From NCBI GenBank assembly GCA_047967505.1, contig CM106540.1: a stretch of DNA of 64,000 nt; one strand, written 5' to 3'. The notes under the pieces are model-generated. The model did no database searches and had not been told where the DNA came from. It saw nothing but the letters and a program-made list of their open reading frames with translations. Of the stretch, positions 12,501 through 26,800 are shown piece by piece. The position numbers were made by a program, and so were the translations under genes. The first letter of the stretch is position 1. The number at the start of each line of letters is the position of its first letter. The DNA comes from Dipteris shenzhenensis (Eukaryota; Polypodiophyta; Polypodiopsida; Gleicheniales).

Positions 12501-15500
12501 TAATGCAGGAAGAGATACTTAATTTTCACGATGATGCTATATTATGTCCTGTGTAGACCCCAACACAGTCACTAGCAATCACGTTTTAGGAGCCCTGAGA
12601 TGTCAAAACAGTTCAGGCAATGAAATGTTTTGGTGAAAGACCTAAAAGACAGGCATTTATCTGTATGTTTTAGCCAGGACTGTAAGAGTCTTGGTGAGTC
12701 ATTTTACAGTACTTTTAAAATGTGTTTGGAAGTTTCAATCATTCATGTTGGCTTTAAAGTTGAACTTAGAAGATTAAAATGATAGAAGTTTGAACTTCAT
12801 TAATTCATGGATTATAAATCAATGATTATGCTGCATCCTTGCACAAGTTAAAATTGAACCTAGAAAGTTGAAATTATAGAATTTTGAACTTGCATCATTT
12901 ATGGTCAATGATCATGCTGCATGGTCGCAGCATAAGTGCATTTCAATTCTCAATTTGCAGCTTGTTAGGTTTATGTTCATTATTATATGTGATATTTTCA
13001 AAGCTCCAAATGTTTAAATCTCAATGTTAAGTTTTAAGGCTTTTAAGTTTTAACTATTATGGAACGTTTCAATGCTGATATTCGTCTTGCCCCTCCCTCC
13101 CCCGCCCAGGGGGGGGAAAAGACAAATGGTAAGATTACTGGAGGAGTAACATACATCATCTGTGGGCTAATGTCTGATAGGAACATAGAATATCAAATAT
13201 GATCCCACAGCCTCATACTGTAGTGACAATGCTATAACCTGCTCGGTATTGTCTTTAGTTCTTTCATAAACACTTAGAAGACTATTCTTTTGATTTGTGG
13301 CATGAAAACACCAGCTTTCTGTTGTGTAAATTTCTGTTTGGTTGCTCTCGTCTAGAGCTGGTTTTTCTGGAAGTGTTTCATCTTAGACACTTTTGCAAAG
13401 GATTGCAGAACATTAATAACCTTGGCAATGTGGGATCTTAAGAAAATTGAGGGTGTGTCATTATAGGTTGTCATCTCATGTTAGTTGCCTTTCCCATGAA
13501 GGGCTTACATGCAAGGAAAGCTAGCTGCCACTGTAGATCTTAGTTGACCAATTAAAGGGCTTGCATGAAAGGCAAGCTAGCTGCCATTGGAGATATTAAT
13601 GGAGCAATTGAAGCTGGCATGATAGTAACTACCCTGCTTTCTGATGAATGAAGTCCAAGCAGCTATTGGCTTGAGACGTCACTTACGCACAAGATGCTCT
13701 CAGTTATCTTGTACCCACTATACATCTCCATTCTATATCTTTCCTGATCCTAGGATCTGGATAACATTTCTCGCCTGACATTGTTTATTTGGTACCTAAA
13801 CCATAAGACTTTTATTTTATTCCAGCTAACTGGAGTCTGCTCTTAAGCTTCTCAACTCTTGTAAGTGCATCGGTACCTGCAAATCTATGGACTCTAGGCG
13901 AGTCCCACTCTGCTAGATGGAACCAAAAGCCTAGCTTCTAGAATAGACTGAATTGATCTCGACTTGATACCAGAACCTATAGATCATCAATGATATGGAC
14001 AGGACGTTAACAGCAAAACATTGCATGTTTGAAAACGCCGTTGACCTCTTAGCCTTTCAGATGCTGTAGAAACCATCCTAGATTTTATTATGCTAAGTCC
14101 AGCTATTATGTTGGGGATTATAAAAGGATTTGTGAGCTCATCGAGGCTTTTTCGCTAGCAAAGAATTGGAGGAAAGAGACACAGCTCAAGTTTTTAGGAT
14201 CGTATGCTTATTTTAAGTCAATTTACAGCCTGCTGCGGCCATTGTGTAGCTTGACATTACGTGTTTTTTTTTTTTGCAAATAATTACTTCTATTAAGTAT
14301 GAATGAAAACTGCAAAGCAAGCTCAATGCAAAAGTACATCATGTCAATAAAAACATGAGAGAAAATCAAAACTCAAAAAGAGCTAGCAAATAACCAAGGA
14401 TGGGCTGAAAATGCCAAGTCAACCCTGAGACAAAATCAAAGAAGTAAGGAGATCCCCTCCAAACTCTGAAGAAAGTGTTCCTCCTAGCAGAGGCTGCTCT
14501 CGATGACCCCTGCATACTCGCCCAGATGGCCATCAAGGTATGTATAGTATCAGTCCAAAAACTGGCCAAAGTCTGAGAGGGGTGAACTTGTGATCCATCC
14601 AATGCCTCTGTACATCTAGCTCTCCAAATATGCCAAGCTGCAATAATAGCCAGAATCTCCCATGATGTGTCTACCGAAGCATGTGCAGCTTTAAAGGAGT
14701 AAAAGCAACATCCTGTAGGGAACATGGCTCTACTAAGTGTCGGCGAACCAAAAAAGCCCCATCTGAATCATGTCCCTCGAAAAAAACCTGAGGCCCCGTA
14801 AGAGAAAGCCAAGCCACGAAACCCCAGGTCACAAAGAAGGGTGAAGTATGGAAAATACATAATATCCTTGCAACACCCTTCCAGATCGTCCTCGCCTGTC
14901 TGCACCCCCAAAGACAATGCTGAACAGTCTTAATCGCAGAATGGCAATGAGGACATGTACGGTTAGCCCCGAACCTCGACCTCCACAGGTTCACCGCAAT
15001 CCCTCCATGAATAAAAAGCCAAAAGAAGAGTGATTTTTCTATTCCTGAGGGATTTCCATAGTCTCCTCCAAATGTTTTTCTGCACATTTGCAGAAACGTG
15101 AAAGTTGTCCCAATGAGGAGATCTAGAGGGCCTCCAACCTCTACAACTAAGCTGAAATCTCCTGGCATTTCTAACTGTGTAACGAAAGAAGGGGATGCTC
15201 TTCTCTCGGTGCCCTTCATCAATCCACTCCCACTCTCTAGGGTCCCACTACAAACATCTGATAGGGACACCTCCATAGAGCCAAAGTCTCTATGAACCCA
15301 GAGCCACAGGAAAAGGTTGCGGGCTTGATATTCCCTATTGTGAAAAATAAACGAAGGTGAGGTGGGGTAACTGTGAGAGGTCTGGTGTCAGCTGGCGATA
15401 GAGGGTGCGTGCGTGTGTGTTTCAAATGGGTGGGTCATCGAGAGGGAATGCAGATCTCCACATGAGAAACTTCCACCAAGACTCTTAACTCCTTAGAGTT

Positions 15501-18500
15501 AATGCTATACCAAATGTCTAGTAATTCCTCCTCATTCTGGCAGATGAAATCTTTCTTTTCCGACGAACGAGAGGGTGATATCTTGTCTGTTCTCCGTCTC
15601 AATCGAAAGACAGTGCTTGGTCTCCAATCTGAGCTAACGTCACAAGGTCTTATACTCATCATCATGCCATCATACATACATAAATACATACATATATGCA
15701 TGCATGCATGTATATGTATGTGTATATATAGCAGGGGATTGATCTATAGGTGGCAGCTGAGTCAATTTAGTGGGTGGGGAAAAGATTGGAGAGCAACATC
15801 ATGAAAGGAGCGGTGATCAGGTCAGCTCTATCCTCAAATAGGGGGGTTATCATCAATATCAATAAGCATAGTAGAGTAATAGAAGGCGTAAGCAGGGCTA
15901 ACTTGTGATCAAAGTGGATCTCCTCATAGGTGATCTATATGCAATGGAGTATGCTCAATATAGAGAGTGGGAAGAACAAGTATGTATGGTAGGCTCCAAG
16001 TGGGATGGAGAAATGTGTTATGTGAAAGGCAAAGGCAAGAGATCCCATGAGGTAGTCTAGTACACTGGGAGCTCCTCCATGCAAAAAACAAGTGAATCTA
16101 CTTGAAGATCACTCCAAACCATTGTAGGCAATCAAGTCATGCATCATGCACATATCCATGAAGGAATATCCATATGAAGAAACTCGGGAACATTTGTATG
16201 CAAAGCCTCAAGATTTACTTGTCTCATCTAGATCAAAGTCATGTAATATGATCTAGTCATGTTGAAAGTCTATGATCGATACATAGTACTGATGTTGTAT
16301 ATATATCTTTATAAGACTCAAATTTATCCAGTCTTACAAATTAAAATCATTTAAAAAACATGCAAGAAGTTTCTTACAGTCCTCAAGTTGTAGTCCATAA
16401 GAAGGGTAACTTCCCCACGGCTCGAGAAGTCCATGATATTCAGGCACAAAGTTGTGTACGACGGCGTCTCATTCTCCTCTCGAAGCTCCTTGCCAAAGTG
16501 AGAGGTCTCTCAGGGTGAAACAGCAAACTGCCATGAAAGCGTGCTGCTGAGTGTTCTCTTATCCAAATCCACAAGAATGTGGCATGTAGGTCGAGGTACT
16601 CCACATTGCAACTCCATCAAATCGCCATACTCCTGCCTCTCTAGTCTCATCTTGCTAGTGAACTTTCACATATATCCACAAAGTGGTGGTAGTGGGCACT
16701 CTAGGCTCTAGTGAGTCTCTGTGTAGAAGATAATATCTCGTCCTATGTATGACTCCAAGAACTTCCTTAACTCTACCCACAAAGTTTCATTACAATTCCA
16801 AATAGTGCAGCTAAGGGTCTCGGTCCTTTGAGTCTCATGGACCCTGTCTTCCTATGAAAGTGTGCCAATAGGTGTCGGTCGAGGACCAGTCAAGAGTCAT
16901 CTCTCATACTACTACCCACTTCCCCTCCTTATGGGCTGCATCATGTTGCTATAGGAAGGTCCATCTCTCGTCTGACTATATGGGCGTCAGATCCTCACCC
17001 ATATAGACTTGTGAGCAATTCCAAAGAGCTACACATTTGGCAGCGCCGCCAGCTGAGCCTAGGCATCTTTGAAGTTATCATCAGGGAGTGGTCTTTGGTG
17101 GGATAGCCTTCTACGTGCCAAGTCCCCTTGATCCCATGCTCCTATACCCCTGAGGCAAAGGTCACAAAAGTCGTGGCACCTGTGATGATAGTGGAGGAGT
17201 ATGAGGAGTCCCACGAACTCAAATATTGAGAGCCTTATTCGCTCTCTATTGCCGCTGAAGTATGGTGGCTGAAATGGCTGCCTATGCAAGATCTTGTTTC
17301 ACTACCTCCACTTGGAAGTCTCGTTTGTAGTAGACTGCATCGTGGCACAATACTCCTCCATAGTTGCACTGCTCCCTAGGGTCATGGCTACCTGCCGTGG
17401 AAGGTCAATTACCTCCTTTCGGAGATCAAGCCTCAGCTGATCATGAGGAAGTCACACCAAAGGATGTCTATATGTCATGCTACTCAACCTCTCAAGCTCA
17501 CATGTGGTGCATCTCTGTGAGGAGCTGTTATTGCAGATCCAGGGAGGCCAAGGGCTGCTGTGGTGAGTATGCATACAGCATGTAGGTGAAAGGCAAATGG
17601 AGAGCAGCAGTAAGCCCAGTCAAAGGGAGTAGGTATGGCATGGATATCAAAGGGGGTGGGACTTAGAAAGAAAGAAAGAAAGAAAGTTTATTAAAGTGTT
17701 CGAGAGACCGTGAAGGTCTATGAGACTAAAGATAACTGATACAATGAGCATAACGGTGGCAGTCTCAAAACGGGCTAGCCAACCGTTTCTACAAAAAAGA
17801 GGTTATGAAGTTTCTAGTCCTGATACAAAAAATATGTGTCTACCTCCAGATGATACAAAAAAGAAGGGGGGGGGCACCAAAAATGGGGCAGAGGGGGGAG
17901 ATACAATATATATGTGCAGGTGGTGATCGTCAGAGACCAATCATAGAGGGGCCGTCAAATGGGAGGCTGGGAAAAACCCTGCGATAGATGATTGACCTCT
18001 AACGTCACGCAGCCTAGTCGAGCTCGGTCGTCGGGGGCGGCGGGTGGCCCTGTGGATGAGGGCAACGGTAACCCCGGTGGGCAGGCACAGAGCAGAGACG
18101 AGATGTCATGGACCCGGATGTGTGAGTCTGTCCGCTGGCGCAGCTGTCGTGGGTCTGGCTCTCGCTCACGTCCGCGTCGTCGGCTAGATTGAGGAGAGGT
18201 ATCCTGTGACTGGAAGAAATCAGTGATGGGCTGCTGGGTGTCCTCACGCTGTGTGTGCTGCACGTGTCGCCGTGCTCGGAAAGAGGTATCTCGGTGGCGA
18301 GTCATCTCATGTAAGAAAGCGGCTAGGCATCGCTGATCCAGGAACTGCAGCATGTGAGGGAGGGGACCGAATCCGTCACGGAAGAGGCAGTGGTACCGGC
18401 CTCGAATGGCATAATAGATAGGACATCTGAAAGCAAAGTGCTCCTCCGACTCGATCTCCTGCAAGTCGCAAAGTGGGCAAAGGTGGCCCTCTCATGGGAT

Positions 18501-21500
18501 ACCCTCTGCGCGTTCGCTCTTGATCCGTAATCGGTGTGACGAAACCCTAAACTGACCGAGGGAGATCCGAAGCGCATGTGGTAGATGAAGCTGTGTGTAA
18601 CCTGGAGGTGTGATGAAGCCCTCCTGTGACATCTGGAGGCAGTGTCGGCGGTAGAAGTCGAGCTTCACAGGAAGCTCGGGGTGAAGAAACCATGTCCACC
18701 AGGTGTGGAGCTGGAGCAGATCCGCTCGAATGAGCCGGTTGACCTCCTGGTCAGTGGGGGAGAGGGGAGATGGTGGAGCGTCGAGGCTGTACTGAAAAGG
18801 AGGCAACCGGCCTAAGTCAAGGCCCAGTCAGGTAAACCAACTGGAAAGACGACTATACCAGCATCGCTGGTCCCCATCAACGGATAAGGCCATAGAGGAG
18901 GATAGGGCTAGCCAAGGTAGGCGGAGGCGACCGTCGGAGGAGGAGCTGAAATCCTAGACTCTGTATAGATAAGTGATAGCTTGAAAAGCCGCATCGAGCT
19001 GTAGGGGTGAGGCGCCGAACTCTGCTAGAATGATCTGGTGTGGTACCAATGGTTTGTTGCGGATCATCTGAGCTAACATCAGTATCTGTAGGCGCTCGGC
19101 TCGAGCCCACTCTGTGTCTGAAAGGTTGGCTCCCCACCACGGGCTACCGTACATGCCTGCTGGGCGGACCAAAGAATCAAAAAGGAGAGACTTGGTCCGC
19201 GGGTCCTGGAAGTGGGAGTGCTAGCACTGTCGCTCCAGCCTGGCAAGAGCGGCGTAGCCCTGGCTGATCCTAGCCTGCATGGCCGGGCGCATCGTGAAGA
19301 TCGGGCCTGAGAAGACAACGCCCAAGTATGTGTAAGAGTCAACTATCTCAATAGGGTCACCGGCGAAGAGGAACTGCTCTCGGTGCATAGCGGGTCTGGA
19401 AGTGTTGAAGATCATTACCTTGGTTTTCCCAAGGTTGACCTTCAAGTCATGTGTATCACAGAAGACCTGAAGTCCATCCAGGTGTCGCTGAAGACCAGTA
19501 GCAGAAGAGGATAGTAGTACTACATCGTCTGCGTATAGGAGAATCTGGATGACAGCCTCCGCAAGAGAGCAGCCTGCACCTCCGAGTGTCCTGATGGTGG
19601 TCTCGAGCTCGTCGATGTAGAGGCCAAATAGAGTCGGTGACAAGGGACATCCTTGTTTGACTCCGATGGTGCTCGTGATCTCTGGGGTCTAGCTGGTGTC
19701 AATCTTGACCTGACCCGTCACCCGCTCATAGAGAGCTACTACTGCCCAGATAACCTCCGAGTCGTAGTCTAACTCCTATAGGCGTCTGACGAGTCGAACG
19801 CGGGGAACGGTGTCGAATGCCTTGCGAAAATCCACAAAACAACAATATACTCTCTATCTCCTGTGTCTGGCCTCCTCAATGATCCCTCTAAGTGTAAAAA
19901 TGTGATCGTAAGTCGAGTGATCCGCCCTGAAACTGGCCTGTCCGGATGCCCTGAGCCCCTATACCTCTGCGCGAGCACTGACCTCGCCATCTAACACTGA
20001 TGCATAGATCTTGGACATAACATGTCCAATCATGATGGTCCTGTAATTCCCTGGATCCATGGGATCTCCTGCTTTGTGAATGGGTGTGATAGTATTCAGG
20101 GTCCAGGCTCTGGGGAACCCGTGGCAGACAGCTTCATTGAACAGCATTGCCAGGATGGGGGCTAGAGTTTTGATGCCATAGGCAACAAACTCTGTGCATA
20201 GGCCCTCATGATCCTTAGCTCGGCCGTTGTGAAGCTTAAGCGCTGCGTGGGTGACTCCCTGGGTTGTGAAGAGGGTGCAAGAAGTGGGACGGGGGGTGGC
20301 TGAGATAGAGTGTACGTGCGTAGGAGTGCCAGAGGGAAGTGTCTGTGAGGGGGGAGGGGGATTGGCGTTCTAGGAATTTCCTCCAGAAATCCTTGGAGTT
20401 GCTACTAAACAGGATGTTCAGTAGCGTATCCTCATTCTGGCGCAACAAGGCTAGCTTCTTGCGACGGACTAGTCGACAATAATCCCTGGTGAGATGTGGG
20501 TTGGCCCTAGCGTTTCACTGGGTCGTGAGTCGGAGTGTGCGGCGTAATGCTTTACACTCATCATCATACCAGCTATTGCAAGGGGTGGAGCCAGCGGGTG
20601 GAGGGCAGGTGGACCGAGTAGTGGAAGGAAAAATGTGTCGGGCTGCATTGTGAAGGGAGTGGGTGATAAGGGCGGCTCGGTGATCTAGAGAGGGTATGGT
20701 GTCTATGTGTCTGAGGAGGGAGGCTAGGTGGGCTGAGTAATCACGTGAGAGGTTATGATCAAAGTGTATATCATGATAGGTAGTGTAGTGCGGGGTGTGG
20801 CTGGGAGGGGCTCGAGGCGCAAGGATATGAAAGAACAGGTAAGTGTGGTCGGCTCCTAGGGGTAAGGGTGCAGTGCCGAAGTCAGTGATCTATGGGGCTA
20901 AAGCAGGAGATCCCAGAATGTAGTCGACGACACTGGCTCCTCCGCCATGTGGGAAACATGTGAAACCAAAGGAGGCAGGCCACCGGTCTAGTCCATTGTA
21001 GTGTCCTTGCATTGAAATCCCCAACTAGGAGGACCTCTCCGCGTCTAAAGAACTCCACAATGTCTGAGTAGAGATCTAGATAGGGGGATACCCCCGTATC
21101 CTCACGTAGCATCCGTGCGAAATGTGACGTCTCAGGAGGAAAGTAGCAGGCTGCAATAAAGAGGTCGCGTGTGGAGGGGCGTCGAAATCGGAGCCATAGG
21201 TAACGGGCATGGACATCCCGTCTAACCACAGATATCAAGCTCGTGAGCGCTGAACGAAGGAGTACTGCAACTCCGCCTGATCCTCGGACCCCCCCAGTAT
21301 ATCTGGTCTCCTCACGGAATACTAACTCCCAGGTATAGCCACTGACCGAGGGGAGAGGGCGCTCGGCGCTCTGATGTGTCTCTGTATAGAAAACGATGTC
21401 GCGTCCAGTGTATGACTCTGAGAAGTTCCCAGGGTCAGAACATAGGGTACCATTACAGTTCCATATGGTGCATGCCAAGGGTACTGTGTGCTGAGTCTGA

Positions 21501-23783
21501 ATCTCATAGACCATGTCTCCCTATTTGGGGGGGGAGCCTGCTACCGTGTCTGGAGTACCTGGTGGGGCTCGACAGCGAGGGCCAAGTAATAGGCGGCCAT
21601 CTCGGACGACAGCCCACTTCCCCTCCTCAAGGGCTACATCTGGCTGCTGAAGCAGGGTGCGCCGCTCTTCCACCTGCATAGGTGTGAGATCCTCATCCAT
21701 GAAGATAGTAGGGTGGTCCCGTAGTGTAGCACGCTGCTTGAGTGCTGCAAGTCGAGCCTAAGTATCCCTGAATCGGATGATGAGTGGCCGTAGGCGCGTG
21801 GGGTCCCGTCCTGTGCGCCATGCATACTCGATCCCATGCTCGGCGAGGCCGAGGGTAGAGGTCACGAAAGTAGTCGCGTCCGCTAAGGGGGTGAGTGAAT
21901 TTGCACGGGGGATACCTCGTACTCTAGATGGTAGCGATCCGCTCCTCCACCTCTGGTGTAGTGCGCGGGGCCGCTGTGACTGTAGCAGTGAGAGAGACAA
22001 CCTCCTGACGGAGGTGAGTGATCTCCTGGCACATGCTCTGACTAAGCTGATCTTGTGCTACGGTCTGATCCCGTAGTCGATGTAGCTCCATAAAGATGTA
22101 ATCTATCGTCTCAGGTGGGACCCGGGGGGGTGCGAACTCGGACATGGCGTAGGGCTGAGGGGGCGTGGGAGATAGGCTGGCTGTAAATGGCAGGGGAGTG
22201 GAGAAAGGCTGCTGGGTGAGGGGAAGGGGGGACATAAGAGTGGTGGAGACAAAAGGGAGCTGTGTGGGGGGTGAGGAACTGTGACCCTCTCCTGTGGGGG
22301 GCAGGCTGAGTGGTACACTGGTGGGGGAGGCAGTGGTCGGAGTAAAGATGATGGCTGCGGGAGAAAGAACTGCATTGGTGCCCATTGCACCTGATGTTTT
22401 CAAGACTGGTTGGCTGTCAATTGCTAATCCACTCCTGGAGATGCGCTTTGTGATGTCTCCCACAATTGGCTTCGGAGACTGTTTGGGTTTGTGGGCCATT
22501 GTAGGACTTGTTTAGGTGCACGATTTCCTGCAGAGGCAGATCTTGACCTTGTTCAGCATTGCTGTAGGGGTGCGCAGGGCCAGTTGCAAGCCAACAGCTG
22601 ACAAGGGCCCTCAGACCACGGGGCAGCAGGCCAAGTGCAAGCGAGAGTAGGCAGCAGGTCCCTTACCGAGGCTGCAAGAGGGGGAGCGGGGCAGAGAGGC
22701 TGCGAGAGGGGGGGGGTGGCGCAGAGGCTACGGGAAGGGGGGGGCATAGCGGAGAGAGGCTGCGAGAGGGGGAGGGAGAGCGGGGAGTGGGGGAGCGGTG
22801 AGAGGCTACGGGAGGGGGGGGGAAGAGCTGCGAGAGGGGGAGCGGTGAGAGGCTGCGAGAGGGGGAGGGAGAGCGGGAGGGGGAGGGGGGACGGAGAGGC
22901 TGCGAGAGGGGGAGCGGGGAGAGGCTATGGGAGGGGGGGGGCAGAGCGGAGAGGCTACGGGAGGGGGGGGCAGAGGCTGCGAGAGGCTGCGAGAGGGGGA
23001 GCGGGGAGAGGCTACGGGAGGGGGGGGGACGGAGAGGCTGCGAGAGGGGGAGCGGGGAGAGGCTACGGGAGGGGGGGGGACGGAGAGCTGCGAGAGGCTA
23101 CGGGAGATCTGCGAGAGGGGGAGGGAGAGCGGGGGAGAGGCTACCGGAGCGGTGAGAGGCTACGGGAGCGGGGAGCGGGCAGCGGCTGCGAGAGGGGGAG
23201 GGGGGACGGAGAGGCTGCGAGAGGGGGAGCGGGGAGAGTCTACGGGAGGGGGGGGGCAGAGCGGAGAGGCTACGGGAGGGGGGGACGGAGAGGCTGCGAG
23301 AGGGAGAGAGAATACACCACGGGAGAGGTGGAGGGGATAAAGGCAGAGACTGAGGTGAGCCAAGGGGGCCCCAGGAAGAGCCTCCAGCAAAGGGGGGGCA
23401 CTGAAGTAGTGCCGTCCTGAAATGTGGCGGTGCTTTCAATCCAATTCCCACCGATTCATTCTCATGTTGAGCTGGTCTTGGTACTTGCCGTACCCTTTCC
23501 TTTCTCCTTGTCCTTCTTGTTTCTGGATTTGTCCTTTTTTCCTTCTCCTTTACCCTTATCTTCTCCAAGAACAGCAGGAGGGGGCAGATCAGCTGGGAAG
23601 GGACAGAAACAGCAGAGGCTGCTGAGAGGCGCAGGGAGGGAGGGGGAGCAGCAGGGAGGGGGCAGAGAGGAGCTAGGAGGGAGCAACGGAACAGCAGGGA
23701 GTTTCCAGGAGGATCTGGGAGCAGCGAGGGACAGCAGAGAGAGAGGGTGAGAGAGAGGGGGGGAGAAGGGGGAAGGGGGGGGG

Positions 23784-23822
<39 letters not shown>

Positions 23823-26800
23823 GAATACGATGTCATATGATGTTATCTACGTTCCAAAAATATCTATGGGACAAAGGATGCTTCTCTACCAAAGATAACA
23901 AGTTGCAGCTCTACAATTGCCAATGGCAAAGTTTTGATGTGGTTTGTGCTCATGATCAGTAGGGTGTAAACCCTATACAGTGTTTGAATCTCTCTTATAT
24001 GGGGGATCTTACCATTTTACTGGCTGTGCAGATAGGTTGTGCAGGCTCATGGGTGAGAAAGTATGTATCCTGTATTTCTCACTGATGTGCTGAAACAACC
24101 TGCGTGGCATAAGTGTAGGGTGTTCATGCTTAATGTCTTGTAATGGACATATTTTGAAAAATCTCTCCTATCTTGGAAGACTTCCCAACTGCTCATTTCC
24201 ACCTCATGTTCATGTTGTTCTTAATCTGTATATTAGCCCTCTCACAACAAAGAGATGTTCTCATTTAGATACTCTCATCTCCCTTGCGTCAGCATTGAGG
24301 TAATTTCTTTTTGGTAGAAGGCCATCCGTCTTCTCCTTTGCTTCATGCCATTTCTTGTCTAGGAGTTTCTTGTCACAAATGGCCATATCTTTCTCAGGGA
24401 GATCTGATACATCTATCCCCACATATTAGATCCATTCCATGCCTGCTTTGTACTAACCCTTGTCTTTGGTTGCCTCCATTGTCAAAAAGACTCATTAGAA
24501 GTGAACACTAAGCAAAAGTACAAATTAGAGGAACAATTTACAACAATCACGTGCTCTACATTAAGTACCTTGCGTGCTTGAAACCATTCACAAAAATTTG
24601 TAATCTGGATATGAACCGAGGTCAATACTGAAGGTCATACAATAAATCCTAATTGGATATAGACTCAAGTGCTTGTGTGGATGTTAAAGATATCGTCACC
24701 AACATTAGCAATAAAATCATTGTGTCATTCACGCGGATACCAATGCAAGGTGCATGTGTGAAGTGAACATGGAAAGTATTAAAGACTTTTTTAAGTTAAA
24801 ACAATATCATAATATCTGTTGCCACTTACAGGAATGATAAATTTCTGTCCACCTCGAGAAAAGCGGAATTTCCAAGCTATACCCTGCAGACACAATAAGA
24901 AGTGTTTGCATGTATTGAGACCAATCCCTTAAAGCGCTGCCCTGCCCAACTAAATTTTGAAGAAGAAAAAACAAACGATCAGTCTCACACAGCTTTTATC
25001 AGACGGGTAAATTACGAAAGGAAAAAATAAGAGGGAAAGGGAGGGATATAATTGGAATACTTGTTTCCAAAAAACCGTTTTCCAAATGAAATAGTCAGAA
25101 AGCAACATTATTGTTCCAATTAAATTAAATGTATACCTGTGTACCTATTGTACAAAACATTGCAAAGGCACTATGCTCAGAGATTCTTCGTTCCCCACCA
25201 ACCTCAACTTCGAGGCCAGTGCTGCAAAATTTTCATCTATATTAGTAGACGAAAATAGTGCAGCCAACCAATGATTGCAAGGCATAATTACATAATCATG
25301 AAAACAATCAAATTCATGAGCCCATCAAAATCCAACTTATTAACGCCAAATCCTATGTATTCTTGCAAACGAGTATTTGCAAAATGATATCCGCACAGCA
25401 TGTGTTTTTAACAGAGATATTTGTAGCACACTATGACAAATACATTTTTTCCCAAATTTCAAAGCGTACAAGCCACCTCTTATCATCTTATACACCTCTA
25501 GCCCCTCTAATGCCTTCTGAAGGTACTGAATCCTAAAGTATGTAAGAAGAGCTTCAAAGTTTTTTTTTTGGGTGCAAAAAAGAGATGTCTATTAAGTATG
25601 AAAAAATCTCCAAGAACAAAGCTAAATGGAAAAGTACATCATACAAAGCATGAGAAAAAATCCAAATCAAGCTCCTGTAACAAAGTTTGAAAATAACCAA
25701 GGTTGAGGTTGATAGTGCCACCTCAACCCTGTGGGGTCTTCGAGAAGAATGGGGAGCCATTCCACTCCCTCAAGAAAACATTCCTCCTGGTAAAGGCTGC
25801 CCGTAAAGACCTTGCGTAGTCCCCCAAATGGCTACCAAAGTGTGTACTACGTCCATCCAGATACTAAGCCAATGTGTGTGATGGGTGGACTTGGAAACCA
25901 TCCAAGGCTTCTGTACATCGGGATCAAGATCTTCAAATTTTGAAAGCTATACAATGCATTAACCATGTAGCAAGGGCTATATGGTTATGATAAGTTAAGA
26001 AATCTGCATTGTCCCACAAATTAAGAATCTATTTTCTTCATTGGGTCAAAAAACAAACATTGGAACACTGAAAAACACTTTGGAACAAACTTGGGAATGC
26101 CAAAAGACTTTGGAAGGTGACAAACTTTGGAACACTAAAAAGAATTTTGAAGATTAAGCAACAATGTCACTAGGAAAGGTTTCTGAGTCTTTGATCTTAT
26201 ATTTAAGGTTGAAGTTCAAGTTGTGTGATTGATTGTTATACACAAGTCGATCGGCGTTATTGTTAGAGTTAGACATCTCATATTTGTATACTAGGGACTA
26301 AGGGCTTCTATGTGGATGCTCCCGTCCAAAGAGAAGTATATGAGTCCGTTCTCACTATATTTCTGCAAATTAGGAGGGGGTTTAGCCAGGCACAATGCCA
26401 AGGTTAGAGGGTCGGTAAGTGGGCCTGGTAGAGGCTTGTTCATAGCCTATAACTAGATGACTCCAGGAACATTCCCAAACTCATCCTCTAAAAACACAAC
26501 ATAGTGCAGTTTCACTCTCACGATAGTCACTCGTAAGATTGAAAACCATAAACTCTGTCATGAGGACGTGAAATTATGGGACTTTTGATTTGCGACTTCC
26601 GTAATTTGCCGTGATTGCCTTGAGCCTCTGGGGTGCGAGGGTCCGGCCATGGGGTAGGACTTGAGGAATTGAAATTTCTAGTGGGCCCTTGGAAATAGTG
26701 AATGTGCGCCCAGTTACTAGGCAATTAATTCCTAGGGCCAAAGTGTGCAACAGGGGGCCCAAAAGAGTGGTGCAATTTAAAAACATTGCTTTTTGGAACC

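Larger units (their letters stand above)
17665..23836 (-). mobile_element. LINE-B non-LTR retrotransposon, near full length
   Basis: Minus strand from a 5' pyrimidine-rich leader (about 23836-22630) through ORF1 (22499-21524), a single UAG, ORF2 (endonuclease, RT, zinc finger; to about 17990) and a 3' end with hairpin (17705-17719), TAATAAA-like sequence and a (CTTT)n tail. The RT (VKQGCPLSPTLFGLYIDELE, YADD, VNLGKTKVMIFN) is not L1-like. The simple-repeat tail and compact 3' hairpin recall RTE/jockey/RandI-type LINEs; exact clade unknown. Inactivated by stops, frameshifts and an endonuclease deletion. Confidence 0.87.

Noticed and set aside
22635-23420. 261-codon Arg/Gly-rich open frame on the plus strand
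   Set aside because: Antisense to the LINE-B leader minisatellite; repeated units explain both openness and composition.
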